Positions 1-10,437 of a DNA stretch of 64,000 nucleotides are shown piece after piece. Below the pieces are notes generated by a model that ran no database searches, was not told where the DNA came from, and was given only the letters and a program-made list of their open reading frames with translations. Source of the stretch: Vulcanisaeta distributa JCM 11213 (lineage in GTDB: Archaea > Thermoproteota > Thermoprotei > Thermoproteales > Thermocladiaceae). The DNA is taken from NCBI GenBank assembly GCA_001316125.1, contig BBCS01000001.1:186001-250000 (forward strand), read 5' to 3'. Position numbers and translations under genes: made by a program. Every line of letters starts with the position of its first letter. Positions within the stretch are counted from its first letter, which is position 1.

Positions 1-725
1 TATTAGGCGTGTTAATGCGAGGGTATTCGTTAATGCGGCTGGTCCTTGGGCTGGGAAGGTGCTGGTATGGCTGGTATAAGCGTTGATGTCATGCCTACGA
101 TGGGTGTTATGGTAGTTTATAGGCATAGGCTAACGAGGAGGGTTATCAATAGGATGAGGCCTCCATCCGATGGCGATATACTCGTGCCTTACGGTTCAGT
201 ATCTATCATGGGAACCACGGCAGTCATTATCGAGGATCCTGACAGCATCACAATAACTAAAGACGACATTGAATTCCTAACATCAGAGGGTTCTCAAATG
301 GTTCCTGCATTAACCAGGGAACCCATTGTTAGGGCTTATGCATCGGTTAGGCCGTTAATAAGTATGCCAGGGACCACGGGTAGGGAGGCCACTAGGGATT
401 TCATGGTTGTGAGCCATGAAAGGCCGAGAAACCTGGTCTCGGTCATCGGTGGTAAGTTCACCACAGGAAGCTAGTCGGTGAGAGGTTGGCCGATGAGGTT
501 TCGAAGATCCTGGGCGTAAATAGAGCATCAAGGACTAAGGATTACGCATTATTCGGTGCTGACCTGAGTATTAATATTAAGGATTTAGATCCTGAGGCCG
601 TCTCAATTATTAAGTCGTTTAGGGGGGGGAGTATTGATGAGGAGAGGGGGGGTTTGATTGCATCGTTATCGTTAATACTTCAACACATTACCCGTAGGAG
701 TAGGTCGTTAATTGGGTGGTCCTGA
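1..725 (+). CDS. FAD-dependent glycerol-3-phosphate dehydrogenase, C-terminal part
   Basis: The gene runs in from the left edge. It is the C-terminal half of a GlpA/GlpD-type flavoenzyme, which oxidises glycerol-3-phosphate to dihydroxyacetone phosphate. Visible marks are the segment NAAGPWAG near the edge and the family signature VIGGKFTT at about 448-471. The reading frame breaks near 60-66 and again at about 470, where some four bases appear lost between FTT and the following LVGERLADEV. Two long G tracts at 611 and 646 add a Gly each. The stop TGA at 723-725 overlaps the next ATG by one base (TGATG), so the two are probably translated together. Family assignment is firm; the substrate is inferred from the family. 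Confidence 0.8.
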
Positions 726-1195
726 TGGCAAGTGAACTGCATTATAATGGTTCATTCACAATAAGTAAGGCGCCCAGTGATGTTTTAAATTTCATAACTG
801 ACTTATCTAGGGCAATAACCTGCATACCAAATATTGTTAATTACGAGGTGCTTAGTAAGGATAGAGTTAGGGCTAGGTTTAGGGTTGACCTGGGCAATGA
901 AGTCCCGATTGCCGAGTTAAGGAGGATAACCACGGATGCAATTATAGAATTGATTAGCCAATCAGGTAATGAGGTTAGGTATAGGGTTGATGGTCGGGCC
1001 GCGGGTAGCACAATAAATGTATTACTGACTATAAGAGTTAGTGGGTCAGGTAATGACTCTAGGATTGACTGGGATGCCGTGGCAAGTCTGGGTAGGCTTC
1101 TTCAGTTAATGGGTAAGTTCGTAAATATTGATTCCCTGGTTAGGAGGATTTCCGAGGATACTATTCATGGATTTATAGAGTGCCTGCTGAGGTAA
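725..1195 (+). CDS. CoxG-like SRPBCC/START-fold protein
   Basis: This is a 156-residue protein with the layout of the CoxG family (carbon monoxide dehydrogenase subunit G-like, SRPBCC fold). It opens with a beta strand (YNGSFTISKAPSDVLNFI), typical of the 'f-i-a-p-e-vw-~l-d' opening of this fold, and ends in a long helix (residues ~125-155). Such proteins bind hydrophobic ligands or help assemble membrane-bound dehydrogenases. I chose ATG 725 because it overlaps the stop of the dehydrogenase upstream. The coupling suggests it serves that glycerol-phosphate enzyme rather than a CO dehydrogenase, for which there are no genes here. The exact role is unknown. Confidence 0.65.
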   Translation: MASELHYNGSFTISKAPSDVLNFITDLSRAITCIPNIVNYEVLSKDRVRARFRVDLGNEVPIAELRRITTDAIIELISQSGNEVRYRVDGRAAGSTINVLLTIRVSGSGNDSRIDWDAVASLGRLLQLMGKFVNIDSLVRRISEDTIHGFIECLLR

Positions 1196-1245
1196 GTAGT
1201 TTATTTATCTCGTAAATTTAAAAGTGATATTTCAGTAATTGTTTC

Positions 1246-2128
1246 ATGACTCAGAGGGTTGAGGATAGGGTTTCGCTTAGCACAGGCATTAATGCCTATT
1301 ACAGGTGTTGGTTAGCCGATAAGCCTTAGGCATCGTGATTGGGGGGGTTCATGGCTTCGCAGAGCATAGTGGTAGGTATAATGACTTCGGTAACTTCCTA
1401 TCAAGTAATGGATACTCACTATGCATGGAGGATTTGAGGGGGGGTCATGGATTAACGGCAAGTCCCAGGACCTTGGTTATGTGGATAGCTTCGACCTATT
1501 CCTAAACGACCTCGAGGAATTCATAGAACTAATGCTTAAGAGGACTGGCTTTAGCTCGGCGTTTCTATTCGGTCACTCAATGGGAGGCCTAATAGTGCTT
1601 CATTACCTTGGTAGAATAGGTAAGGGGGGGGTTCATGCGGCGATAACCAGCGGTGCTGCCGCAATAGTCAATGTTAGTACTGGTTCCTGGCTTATGCTAT
1701 CATTACTCAATGCATTGGCGCCAAGGCATAGACTGAACCTACTAATAAATCCCGAGTTTTTAACGCATGATAAGAGGATTGTGGAGGAGTACGTAAATGA
1801 CCCGCTCGTATTTAAGAAGCCAACGGTCAGAATACTATATGAGCTTGTTAGGGCGTCGAGGAGTGTTTGGAAGTACGTAGATAACATATCGGTGCCCATA
1901 ATGATGATGCATGGTGGTGAGGACAAGATAGTACCTCCAAGGGCCACCCAGGAAGTGTTCGGTAGGTTGAGGGTCGGTGATAAGGCTGTGAAGGTCTATG
2001 ATGGTATGTACCATGAAATACTAAATGAGTTAAATAGAAATGTGGTTTATGGGGGGGACGTGTTAAGTTGGTTGAAGGCCCATACCTGGCTCACCGCAGC
2101 TCCTATACGCGTCAATTACCGCCTTTAA
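1246..2128 (+). CDS. alpha/beta hydrolase, monoacylglycerol-lipase type (frameshifted)
   Basis: The start ATG is at 1246 (MTQRVEDRVSLSTG). The frame breaks at ~1327, within 1340-1425 and near 1430, but the pieces spell a normal lipase: HGFAEHSGRYNDFGNFL (oxyanion region), MEDLRGHG, nucleophile elbow FGHSMGG (~1570-1590), acid residue in GGEDKIVP (~1915) and histidine in YHEILNE (~2010). These are the Ser-Asp-His triad positions of the Hydrolase_4 family, which cleaves monoacylglycerols or related esters. Long G tracts at 1341, 1428, 1624 and 2051 each disturb the protein. The last ~20 codons overlap the convergent oxidoreductase, so the true C-terminus may be shorter. Confidence 0.75.
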
Positions 2129-3057
2129 ATCACGCAGTGCCACCTCAGGTGGCATTGGAACATCAGTATTATTGATTACCGACTGTAGGAAGAGCTCAAT
2201 CTCCCTCTCACTGCGTTTATTCTCTCAATGTTTATCCTTTCCTGCCTCCCGTTAATATTAATTATTAGGTCACCGTATGGTTTACCGGGTACACGACTAC
2301 CTGGATCCTCCATTATGAAGCCATGCTCGCCATAAATCTCGAAGGCCGATGCCTTATCACCACCAGGTGCTGACCAGGAATAAAGCAGGACACCCACGGC
2401 GCCATTTCTAAACCTAAATATTGATACACTTATGTCCTCACCCTCAAGTCCAGCGAAGCCACGTGTGCACACAGACTTTACCTCAGTATAGTCATCACCG
2501 AGATTAAGTAACGTATCCACGTAGTGAATACCACCATCAATAAGCGCGCCACCACCCATCAACTCCCTAACCCTCCTCCAACCACCTGGTGAATTATACT
2601 GAAGCTTCCTAACAATAATCATTGAGACCCTGCCCAATTGACTCATTAATTCCCTCGCCCTCCACACTGATGGGTCAAAGTAATGGTTTTCTAGGACCAT
2701 GAATTTCTTACCGCTTGACTTAGCGACATTTATTATGCTCATCGCCTCCTCAACAGTCCTTGCTATCGGTTTCTCAAGCATTACGTGCTTACCTGCCTCA
2801 AGCGCAGCTATGCTCATGGGCATGTGAGCGTCATGACTAACAACAAGGTCCACTATATCCACGTCAGACCTCAGTACATCACCATACCTCGTGAAATAAC
2901 CACTGGCATCATACTCCCTACGACAGTCCCTCGCGAACTCCTCAGTCCTACTAAACACGTAAACCTCCAACCCGTACCTATCACGTAATTTTAATAGTGC
3001 GTTTAGATGAACCTTACCAAAACCCCTACACCCGACGACCGCGATTTTAAGGACCAT
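2063..3057 (-). CDS. Gfo/Idh/MocA-family NAD(P)-dependent oxidoreductase
   Basis: About 330 residues. The N-terminal Rossmann fold has VVGCRGFGKVH at residues 6-16, followed by the family signature EKPIA and the C-terminal-domain signature GGGALIDGGIHYVDTL. Members oxidise or dehydrogenate sugars, inositols or sugar nucleotides. The apparent stop at 2176 results from a one-base loss near 2205; in the next frame the protein continues with SEREIELFLQSV and ends at 2063. The start is ATG 3057, since the upstream in-frame codons lengthen the protein without any family support. It lies 21 bases downstream of the flavin-reductase gene on the same strand, so the two probably form an operon. The sugar substrate cannot be read from the sequence. 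Confidence 0.75.
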
Positions 3058-3078
3058 TAATGACACCACAAAATGTCA

Positions 3079-3699
3079 TTATTTAAGGGATTTCCTCGCA
3101 AACACCTTCCTCGGATCAACTCTGTGAAACACCCTACCAGCTCCGTGGAGTGCTATGTTCGTCTTACTAAAGTCAATACTCCACTCATCAGCAATCCCAG
3201 GCTTAACCTTAACCTTCAGCACCTCAAACACGAACAACGTGCTCTCACCAACATCCAGCCTATTCATGACTCTCGTCTCATAAACAGCAATTGCATCCCT
3301 CCAAGTCGGTACTTTAACAACGTCGCTCGGCACCAATTGTATCCTGAACTCCCTCACTTTATCCACGTCCTTACCTGAGACAGAGCCGAGTTGATAAATC
3401 AAGTCTACCTGGTCAATACTCGGTATATTAATTGTAGCCTCGGGGTGATAATTAAGGCATTGGTAGGTGAAGGTCTCCCTATAAACGGCTACACCGATTG
3501 TTGGTGGTTCCTCTGATATCGGTAAATTCCAACTGGCTGGCATGGCATTAACTCTATCGCCAGGACACAACGTGATCAATAGTATTGTAGGCCTTGGGTG
3601 CAGTAATCTATAAAACACGCCTTTATACTCTATGAACGACACGCATAAAGACTCTACGGCATTTAAAAGCTTAGTTTCTCGTCTCTTAATATTATTCAT
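3079..3699 (-). CDS. flavin reductase-like FMN-binding protein
   Basis: 206 residues of the DIM6/NTAB flavin-reductase-like family, whose members bind FMN and often supply reduced flavin to an oxygenase or act as small redox proteins. The characteristic run is YRLLHPRPT (residues ~31-39), then NAMPASW and PPTIGVAV, the usual flavin-contact segment of this split-barrel fold. The ATG at 3699 gives about 25 residues before the family core, so a start nearer 3620 is possible. It is first in a probable two-gene unit with the Gfo/Idh-type oxidoreductase. No partner oxygenase is nearby. Confidence 0.75.
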   Translation of the reverse strand: MNNIKRRETKLLNAVESLCVSFIEYKGVFYRLLHPRPTILLITLCPGDRVNAMPASWNLPISEEPPTIGVAVYRETFTYQCLNYHPEATINIPSIDQVDLIYQLGSVSGKDVDKVREFRIQLVPSDVVKVPTWRDAIAVYETRVMNRLDVGESTLFVFEVLKVKVKPGIADEWSIDFSKTNIALHGAGRVFHRVDPRKVFARKSLK

Positions 3700-3769
3700 G
3701 TATTTTGCTAAGCATTACCAATTATTGTAAGTATGTGGTAATTTTATTTCGTAGGGCTAATGATAATTG

Positions 3770-4411
3770 ATGTATGATTACGTGATTCATTGTGGAAGGG
3801 TTAATGAGGACTCACTGGTTGGTTCATCAATTAAGGAGGTTATTAATTGGGCAGTGGGTAAGGTAATGAGCAATGAGAAGGCATTAGTTATAATGGGTGA
3901 GTCAGGTAGTGGTAAGACCACAGCGTTACTGGCAATAATGAATAGATTAAGAGGATTAGGTATACCTGTGGCCTATGTAAATACATACAATGAGATAGGA
4001 CTTAGATCAGTAAAGCTTGTTGATTGCCATAATGATGGAAATGCGAAGGTTCTTCTTATTGACGATGTTGACGCGGCATTTACGGTGCCAAGGATGGCGC
4101 AGGGCTTTATTAATAAGGTTCTTGGGTTCGGTGGTACTATAATCACCACGTTAACAATACCGCTACTCGTGGGTAATGATTTAGAAATGCTCGAGCCATT
4201 AATAAAGTTTTTACACTCAGCGTCAAGAACAGTTATTGAGTATCGTGAGGAGGACTTAAGGATCCTTGCCCAGAGAATGGGGGGGGTTAATGTTAATTAT
4301 GTTAGGCCGGCAATGAGAACTCCTGGCATGGTACTTAGGAACTTCAGGAAATTAGGTAGTGGTGACTCAGCAATTAATGATGTACTTAATGATGGTAATG
4401 TTGTGCTATAG
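3770..4411 (+). CDS. small P-loop ATPase (AAA-like)
   Basis: 213 residues. The Walker A motif GESGSGKTT is at residues ~43-51 and the Walker B motif VLLIDDVD at ~97-104, followed by GTIITTLTIP, which resembles a sensor-1 strand. The size and arrangement recall the ATPase core of Cdc6/DnaA/IstB-like proteins, but no C-terminal DNA-binding domain is visible. ATG 3770 was chosen over TTG 3767. A G8 tract at 4259 adds a Gly after residue 163. Its stop interlocks with that of the convergent gene in the palindrome CTATAG (4406-4411). Function unknown. Confidence 0.6.
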   Translation: MYDYVIHCGRVNEDSLVGSSIKEVINWAVGKVMSNEKALVIMGESGSGKTTALLAIMNRLRGLGIPVAYVNTYNEIGLRSVKLVDCHNDGNAKVLLIDDVDAAFTVPRMAQGFINKVLGFGGTIITTLTIPLLVGNDLEMLEPLIKFLHSASRTVIEYREEDLRILAQRMGGVNVNYVRPAMRTPGMVLRNFRKLGSGDSAINDVLNDGNVVL

Positions 4412-5347
4412 TATTCCACGGAACTCCTCCCTAGTTCTTTCAATAAGCATATCTGAACAATCGAGTATGTTTGTACTACCTAAGTCAATTAGATTTACAC
4501 CAATACCGTTTATCTTAAAGATCTCAAGGTCAATCCAACTTATTTTAAGGAGGCTAGGGTTGATGCTGCCCTGGATTGATGATGCCGTGAGCGCATGTTC
4601 ACCATTTATTGAGTATTCAATAGTACTATCCTTCTCATCAAATTTAACATCGAAGTACTCCCTGAGTATGTTAAGGTCATCCCTTAATACGTAAGCTTTG
4701 ATGTACGTGTCATTCAATTTATTAGTACTTATTAAGTATTCAGCGGCGTCGGTGTTTGTGGGAACTCTGTTCAAGCCTTTGGTCAGGAGGTATATGTACG
4801 TGTCGGCGAGGATGTCGAGACCTAGATGTGTCGGGTTTATCACGAAGTATATAGGAAGCGTTATTAAGCCTCCACCACTATGCTCGTCGGGTTTTCAAAC
4901 ATCTTCTCAAGGGGGCATCAATGATCCGCCATCAATGCTCCTTATCTTAACGTCAATACCGTACTTCCTCATTAACGCCTTATCAAGGTATGTCACTCTC
5001 TCCCCCCCCTCGCGTATTGCTTTATCCTTGCATGTCACTGACAATATGCCCTCATTGGCGCTTATTGATATGCAGTCGTTGAATTCCGCGTACTTAATAT
5101 TGTCAATAGACCAATTATTTATCTTTGCTAAATCAGCCAATAGAGCCACTGAGTCCTCTGCAATTATATAATCAATGTTCTTGCCATCAACCCTATAATC
5201 ATAAGCATTGTATGGGTATAGGTTAATAATGTCCTCAGTACTTAATGACATTATTGAACCCTCCCTGATCGCCTTAACTATGAATGCTTCCTTAACCATG
5301 TCATTGACAATCCTCTTAATCCTTACTAGGATCTCAAGCGCGTTCAT
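4406..5347 (-). CDS. conserved hypothetical protein, ~313 aa (two frameshifts)
   Basis: I do not recognise this protein. Two fragments join into one: an N-terminal part from ATG 5347 (MNALEILVRIKRIV) and a C-terminal part ending at 4406 (TREEFRGIL). The first break, near 4911, is a run of five G on the + strand where four would give MPLEKMF. The second, near 4855, is a one-base loss before LITLPIYFV. It is acidic, mixed alpha/beta, with no membrane segment and no catalytic motif I can name. It sits convergent to the small P-loop ATPase, and the two may be functionally linked, but the orientation gives no operon support. Confidence 0.5.
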
Positions 5348-5460
5348 TTAATTAATGATTGAAATTAAAATTTAAAAACTTATCAACTGATTTTAGCCAT
5401 CACTACGTTATCAACTAAATCCCTGAACCCAAGTATAACTTATTTAAATTCACATTAACT

Positions 5461-6300
5461 ATGCTATACGTGGATATCCTAACAATTAAGGAATTCCTTA
5501 AGGAGCACATTGACAAGTTATATAGCGAGTTCAGTGCCTACGAACCACTACTTAGGATTACGACTAATAAGGCTGTGGTAATTGGGGGGGACCTTCATGG
5601 CGATGTTAACACATTACTACGAATAATAGAGAGTTCCCGCCAGACAGTTGGATGTACATAATGCTTGGGGATTACGTGGATAGGGGTGAACACCAAATAG
5701 AGACGTTATACCTTGCATTAAGGTTATTTCTTGAACATAAGGCTGTGTTATTAAGGGGGGGTAATCATGAATCACCATTGACTAACTATGAATATGGCTT
5801 CTACATGGAGTTACTGAGGAAGTTCGGGCCCTACGACGGCGACTCAATTTATGATAGGCTAAAGGAATTATTCTCACAAATGCCCGTATCGGCAATACTG
5901 AATGATAAGTACTTCCTGGTACATGGTGGTTTACCCATAAATAATATTAGTATTGATAACATAGCCAAGTTACCAAAGCCCGATGAGATCCCAAACAATG
6001 AAGTAACATTTCAGTTATTATGGAATGACCCATCAGACAACGTTAAATACTATGAACAAATATCATTAGGGGGGGCCAGGCATTTATGTATTTGGGCCGG
6101 CATTAACGGAGAGCTTCCTTAATAGTAATGGATTAAAGATGATTATTCGTGGACATGAGTACACGCCGCAGGGTTATAAATGGAACCATGGAGGTAAAGT
6201 GCTTACCGTGTTCTCATCAAGGGCGGGTCCGTATAGTGATACATCACCTCACATAGTGGTAATCGATAATGATTCATTAAGCATAATCGATGTTTCATAG
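5461..6300 (+). CDS. PPP-family serine/threonine protein phosphatase
   Basis: A metallophosphatase of about 278 residues with all PPP motifs in order: GDLHGD (~5590), GDYVDRG (~5668), R-G-NHE (~5755), HGG (~5925) and RGHEY (~6146, the GHT/GHE motif). These bind the two metal ions and the phosphate. It dephosphorylates Ser/Thr residues in the cytoplasm. Frames break near 5650 and near 6115. Two motifs each contain one surplus glycine at a G7 tract: VIGGDLHGD for VIGDLHGD, and LLRGGNHE for LLRGNHE. These residues contact the metals, so an insertion is hard to accept as real. An AT-rich promoter-like stretch precedes the ATG. Confidence 0.85.
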
Positions 6301-6450
6301 TTCACATTAATGATTTACTCAGTCTGGGGGGGCTTGGCTCAGTCATGGGTCCTAATCAGAGGTGGTCATCACGCATATTCATAATTCATGAGGTGATTTA
6401 AATATTATTATTTTAGAATGATTTATAAAGGGGGGGTTCCTTCCCAATAA

Positions 6451-6810
6451 TGTTGTAAGGCGGTTACTACGTCCGAGTCTGAAAGACCGAGAAGGAGAAA
6501 CTTCCAAAGAGGTAGGGGGGGTAGAGGTCCAAGAGGTCCTAAGCCGGTAAATGTTGGTGACGTGATAGAAGTAAACATAGTAGAGACATCGAAGAGAGGT
6601 GATGGCATAGCTAGGGTGAAGGGCTTTGTGATTTTTGTACCTAATACAAAGCCAGGGGGGGATAAGGTTAAGGTTAAGATTACGAGGATTGGTAGGACGT
6701 ACGCGGTAGCCGAGGTCACGCAGGAAGGTTCCTCAACGACGCAGGAAGCCGCTGAGGGTACGGAAGAAGAAACTGGGACTGAGGAATTCGGAGAGGAGAC
6801 GGAGGAATAG
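6451..6810 (+). CDS. TRAM-domain RNA-binding protein
   Basis: A small basic N-terminal tail rich in Arg and Gly (RRRNFQRGRG..RGPRGPKP, ~6485-6545) is followed by a TRAM domain: VGDVIEVNIVETSKRGDGIA, then FVIFV, and an acidic tail. Stand-alone TRAM proteins are abundant in archaea and act as RNA chaperones or cold-shock-like proteins. The start is unresolved. The frame is open from 6451, and an ATG at 6450 is out of frame by one base, so a one-base error near 6455 is likely. A later GTG at 6562 would cut into the domain. G7 tracts at 6515 and 6655 each add a glycine (RGG; KPGGDKV where KPGDKV is usual). Confidence 0.75.
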   Translation, partial: CCKAVTTSESERPRRRNFQRGRGGRGPRGPKPVNVGDVIEVNIVETSKRGDGIARVKGFVIFVPNTKPGGDKVKVKITRIGRTYAVAEVTQEGSSTTQEAAEGTEEETGTEEFGEETEE

Positions 6811-6844
6811 CGTTCTTCTTAACCCGAGTTCATTAAATTAAAAA

Positions 6845-8119
6845 CTATCCGTGAAGAATTCCCTTAAGTATCACCTGGGGGGGTCCTTTCAATACTGAGA
6901 ATTTAATCATGGACATAGGTACTTGGTAATACCAAGCACCTCCACTCATTATTCTCTTAATTAAGTTCCCCCCCTTAAGTATCACCTGGGGTCCTTTCAA
7001 TACTGAGAATTTAATCATGGACATAGGTACTTGGTAATACCAAGCACCTCCACTCATTATTCTCTTAATTAAGTTCCTGGTACTTGATATGGAGAAGGCA
7101 CTTATTCCAAGTCTCCCCATCACTAAGTGGTCAATTCCATACGTACCCAGCGATAAGTAGTACGCCAGTGATAAGTTCTTAATTAATGGCTTAATAATAC
7201 CTAGATAATTACTTGCGAATTCAACCGGGCTACTTGAATGCCTTAGGGTCAATGCGGCCAATGCACCACTGTACATTGCGTAAAAGATGCCCTCGCCGGT
7301 GGTTGGGTCGGCAAGCCCGGCTGCATCGCCGACCAAGGTATATGCTTAGAGACTATTCTATCACGGGCTTTAATTGGTATGGGATGACCGCGTATTTCCC
7401 CCCCCTCCCGTAACCCAACATCGCTTACATACTTGATTAATTGGGTCCTATAATTGCCCCCCCAGTGTATTGAGCCAATACCAACATCATACTCCCCCCC
7501 ATTACCCCCCCGCGGAAATATCCATGAGTAACCCCCCCACTTAATCCTCGTCATATCTATTACACATACATCATCTGGGTAATTACCATGTGCTATGGTC
7601 ATGAATGCCATAGCCGTGCCCCTCCTTATGTCATTACCCAATTGCCTGGCTATTACGGAATTGGCGCCATCAGCGGCAATCACGTATTTACCTAAATATG
7701 TATTATTCATACCAATGACATTAACGTACCCCCCCCATGGACATCAACCCCCCCAACAATTCTATCAACAAGGTAATCAGCGCCCATTTCCAGGGCATTA
7801 GACAGTAGGTAATTATCAAACTCATCCCTAGAGACCACACTTATTATTGGGTCGCTATCCATTAATAAGAAGGAGCCAGCATTATTAACGACAATAACCC
7901 TCTTACACGTATTTCTAACCACACCATTTAATTCAATACCAAGCCCCCCCTCAGTAAAGCCACAGATTTCTGCGTTAAACCACCACCGCAGGGCTTAATC
8001 CTTGGAAATCGAAACCTGTCCAGTACCAACACCTTTAAACCGAGTTTCGCAGCTACGTATGCAGCCATGGAGCCTGATGGGCCTGCGCCAATCACTATTG
8101 CGTCATATGTGTTAACCAT
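6845..8119 (-). CDS. geranylgeranyl reductase family flavoprotein (frameshifted, tail duplicated)
   Basis: Archaeal digeranylgeranylglycerophospholipid reductase family: it reduces the double bonds of isoprenoid lipid chains with FAD. The N-terminus carries the dinucleotide motif VIGAGPSGS (residues 8-16), then RFPRIKPCGGGL, later ADGANS, and GDAAGLADPTTGEGI near 7300. Frames break near 7930, 7720 and 7340. At least eight C7-C8 tracts fall in this gene; for example KWGGYSWIFPRGGNGGEYDVG reads more naturally with one Gly at each doubled site. The last 36 residues are repeated in tandem (6862-7077). The neighbouring gene upstream is a membrane glycosyltransferase. Confidence 0.8.
6862..7077. 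repeat. tandem duplication of a ~105-bp unit
   Basis: Two adjacent copies, 6862-6969 and 6973-7077, are identical base for base except at one place: the first holds a run of seven G (6877-6883) and the second a run of four. The junction is itself a C7 tract (6968-6974). The unit encodes the C-terminal ~35 residues of the geranylgeranyl reductase in frame, so the protein appears with its tail twice. It could be a recent real duplication or an assembly fold-back. Either way it is an internal control for the long tracts elsewhere. Confidence 0.9.
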
Positions 8120-8179
8120 GCCTATTTTAAATAAAGTACAGAACTTTAATTCATATACCCTTTCATTAACTTTACTTAA

Positions 8180-9732
8180 TCATCTGCGTGGAATCACTAA
8201 TCGGAATCCATACAGGAGGATGATCAGTACGCTAGCTATATAAAACATGGTTAGTAATTGATCATTTAGTATTAACACTATCATTACAGCAATTAGCATT
8301 AGGACAATTGATAATTCATGGATTAGATCCCTCAGGAATGAATATCTATGGGTCAGGTAACCCTTTGGTGTTGGTATCCACTCCCATTCGTCGGTTATTA
8401 ATGATTCTATTGAATATATGAGCATTGGGAATGACATGAGTATTGTAAGTAATACTGACCTCGCAGCATTCATAAGGAAATCCCACGTTTTATAACCAAT
8501 ACTATTACTGATTAACCACAGTACCGTAGCCAATAGCACCACGACAAATGTGTTTAGCGCTTCAAGGAGTAGTATTGGCATTGGTGGTATTAAAACGCCA
8601 ATTACCGAGAGGATTACGGTAGCAAGTATTGATAATGCAGCAAAGGACATGCTTGGGAATTGAAGCATCCAGAACGTTCCATCAATCTTCTCCCATATCG
8701 ATGCATAATCACTCATAATTAATAACTTCAAGTTGTGCTTCATATTCCAAATACTATTAAATAACCACCTACTGAATTGCTTCTTAAATGCCAAATACGT
8801 ACTTGGCACCTCACTATAAACGTCAGAATCAATTAAACCAATCCTGTAGCCTCTCAATCTCAACCTTATACTAAGGTCAAGGTCCTCACCTGTGCATTCA
8901 CAGAATCCGTTGACTGAATCGAGGACCTTCCTCCAGATAACAAGGTTATTACCTGTTATGGCGGGGAAGCCACCACCGAGGAATCTACCTCTAATAAAGA
9001 CTTCATTGTAAACGTCATACATGAACTTCAGTAACCTTGAAATAGCGTTATTAGTTATGTAGTATCCCTTCCACACCGCAGTGACTGCATCGTAACCACT
9101 CAATAATTCATTAACAGCCTTTAGCAGGTAGTCACTGGGTATTATAGTATCCACATCAAACACAGCAATAACATCACCCCCCCTTGCATATTTAATACCG
9201 TAATTAAGGGCACCACCCTTATATCCTCTATTAATTGTTCTACGTATTATTTTAACGTTTATACCAAACTTAGTAACAATCGGTGTTATTATCTTTATGA
9301 GGCTATTTACGTAGTATTCGGGGTCGTCACTTATGAATAATACCTCAAGCAATTCCTTAGGGTAATTAAGTGATGCTATGGTCTGTAGACTTCGTTCTAT
9401 TGTTAGGAAATCCTCGTTCTTAATAGGAATAAGTATTGATATGAATGGCAAATTACGCGTCGCTTATTAATAATCCTTAACATGCTGTTCTTACTGCTAT
9501 GCGTCCTCACGTACCTTAGACTTACTATGCCATACTTAACTAACACCGCTATTTGTACGAGGCTTAGTACGAGCATGGCTATCGTTATTACATACGTTAT
9601 TGACAATATCGTTAATGCCAATGGCGTTAATGGTCTTGTTAGGATCCCCCCCAGGGGGTATTGGTTCATTATGTACTGCTGGACTACTTGTCTTGTCAAT
9701 TCCTTAATCACGATATACTCGTTATTACTCAT
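8180..9732 (-). CDS. membrane-bound family 2 glycosyltransferase (cellulose-synthase-like)
   Basis: About 517 residues when two frames are joined near 9450. The N-terminus (from ATG 9732) has one strong membrane helix (TPLALTILSITYVITIAML). The catalytic GT-A domain has FISILIPIKNE, then DVIAVFDVDT (metal-binding D-x-D), CECTGEDLDLSIRL (the E-D catalytic base region) and QFSRW (the Q-x-x-R-W motif of processive enzymes). Several C-terminal helices follow. This set is typical of cellulose/hyaluronan-synthase-like transferases that push glycan across the membrane. A C7 tract makes ARGGDVI from the usual ARGDVI. The acceptor and sugar are unknown. Confidence 0.8.
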
Positions 9733-9777
9733 TACGTAATGCCAAGTAGTAAATAAGACCCTTAATTTGTGTTTCTC

Positions 9778-10407
9778 TCACCTTTCCACGAGCTCCTGAA
9801 GCCTTGATAACGCGTGTTTATAATCCATGGAGAGAACGAGTAGTTCGGAATCGCCGTACTTAGATAGTAATCCCTTATTAAGTAATTCCTTAATACTATC
9901 CTTAACATCCTTACCCATTAATAATGCATAAAGCGCTATTATCCTCTTAGCCTGTGCTGAAACCTCAGCATCAATTAATTCATTATAAATCCTAGAAATA
10001 TCCTCAGCTAGTTTTACTAGGTCCTCGAGCTTAATATTGCCTACAACCCTTATTTTAGAACCATCTAATTCCGCGTTTATGCCCTTAATCTGTAATAAGT
10101 CGATTATTAAGTCGATAGGTATAGCGGCATTAAGCCTAGCCTTACTAAGTATTAATGACACATCATATGCGCGGATGCCGAATTTACCCCTCATTAATTT
10201 AATGTCATTATACACGCGCTTAATCTCCATGGAGTAAAGTTCAACTTCATGGGGGGGCTCACCCTGTATTGAAATCCAAACCCTAACGCCGCTGCCAGTA
10301 TCGTACCGAATAAGTAACTCCTTACTCTTAATCTTGCCGGTGAGCATTTCCATAAATGTTAATGCCTCGTTAACGTTATTGAATGTGAATACGAACTCCC
10401 TGCGCAC
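9778..10407 (-). CDS. DUF2067-like archaeal protein
   Basis: 209 residues, starting at GTG 10407 (REFVFTFNNVNEALTFMEML). The beta-alpha pattern at the start, the WISIQG strand and a second alpha/beta unit around residues 105-125 resemble DUF2067, a family restricted to archaea and common in Thermoproteales. No catalytic residues stand out. Residues 130-205 are helical. It lies 45 bases beyond the start of the membrane glycosyltransferase and 30 bases after the CDF transporter on the same strand, so it could be transcribed with either. I assign the family from memory of its pattern, so the confidence is moderate. Confidence 0.5.
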   Translation of the reverse strand: MRREFVFTFNNVNEALTFMEMLTGKIKSKELLIRYDTGSGVRVWISIQGEPPHEVELYSMEIKRVYNDIKLMRGKFGIRAYDVSLILSKARLNAAIPIDLIIDLLQIKGINAELDGSKIRVVGNIKLEDLVKLAEDISRIYNELIDAEVSAQAKRIIALYALLMGKDVKDSIKELLNKGLLSKYGDSELLVLSMDYKHALSRLQELVER

Positions 10408-10437
10408 TATTGATCACAATATGACTCAGGCAATGGG

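Noticed and set aside
4359..5171. Plus-strand ORFs over the hypothetical gene at 4.4-5.3 kb
   Set aside because: They oppose a coherent minus-strand protein with natural composition and have low-complexity, hydrophobic translations typical of antisense readings.
8180..9732. Separate small membrane protein at 9403-9732
   Set aside because: Its end joins directly to the glycosyltransferase (RRVI-LPFISILIPIK) with a one-base correction, so it is the N-terminus of that enzyme.
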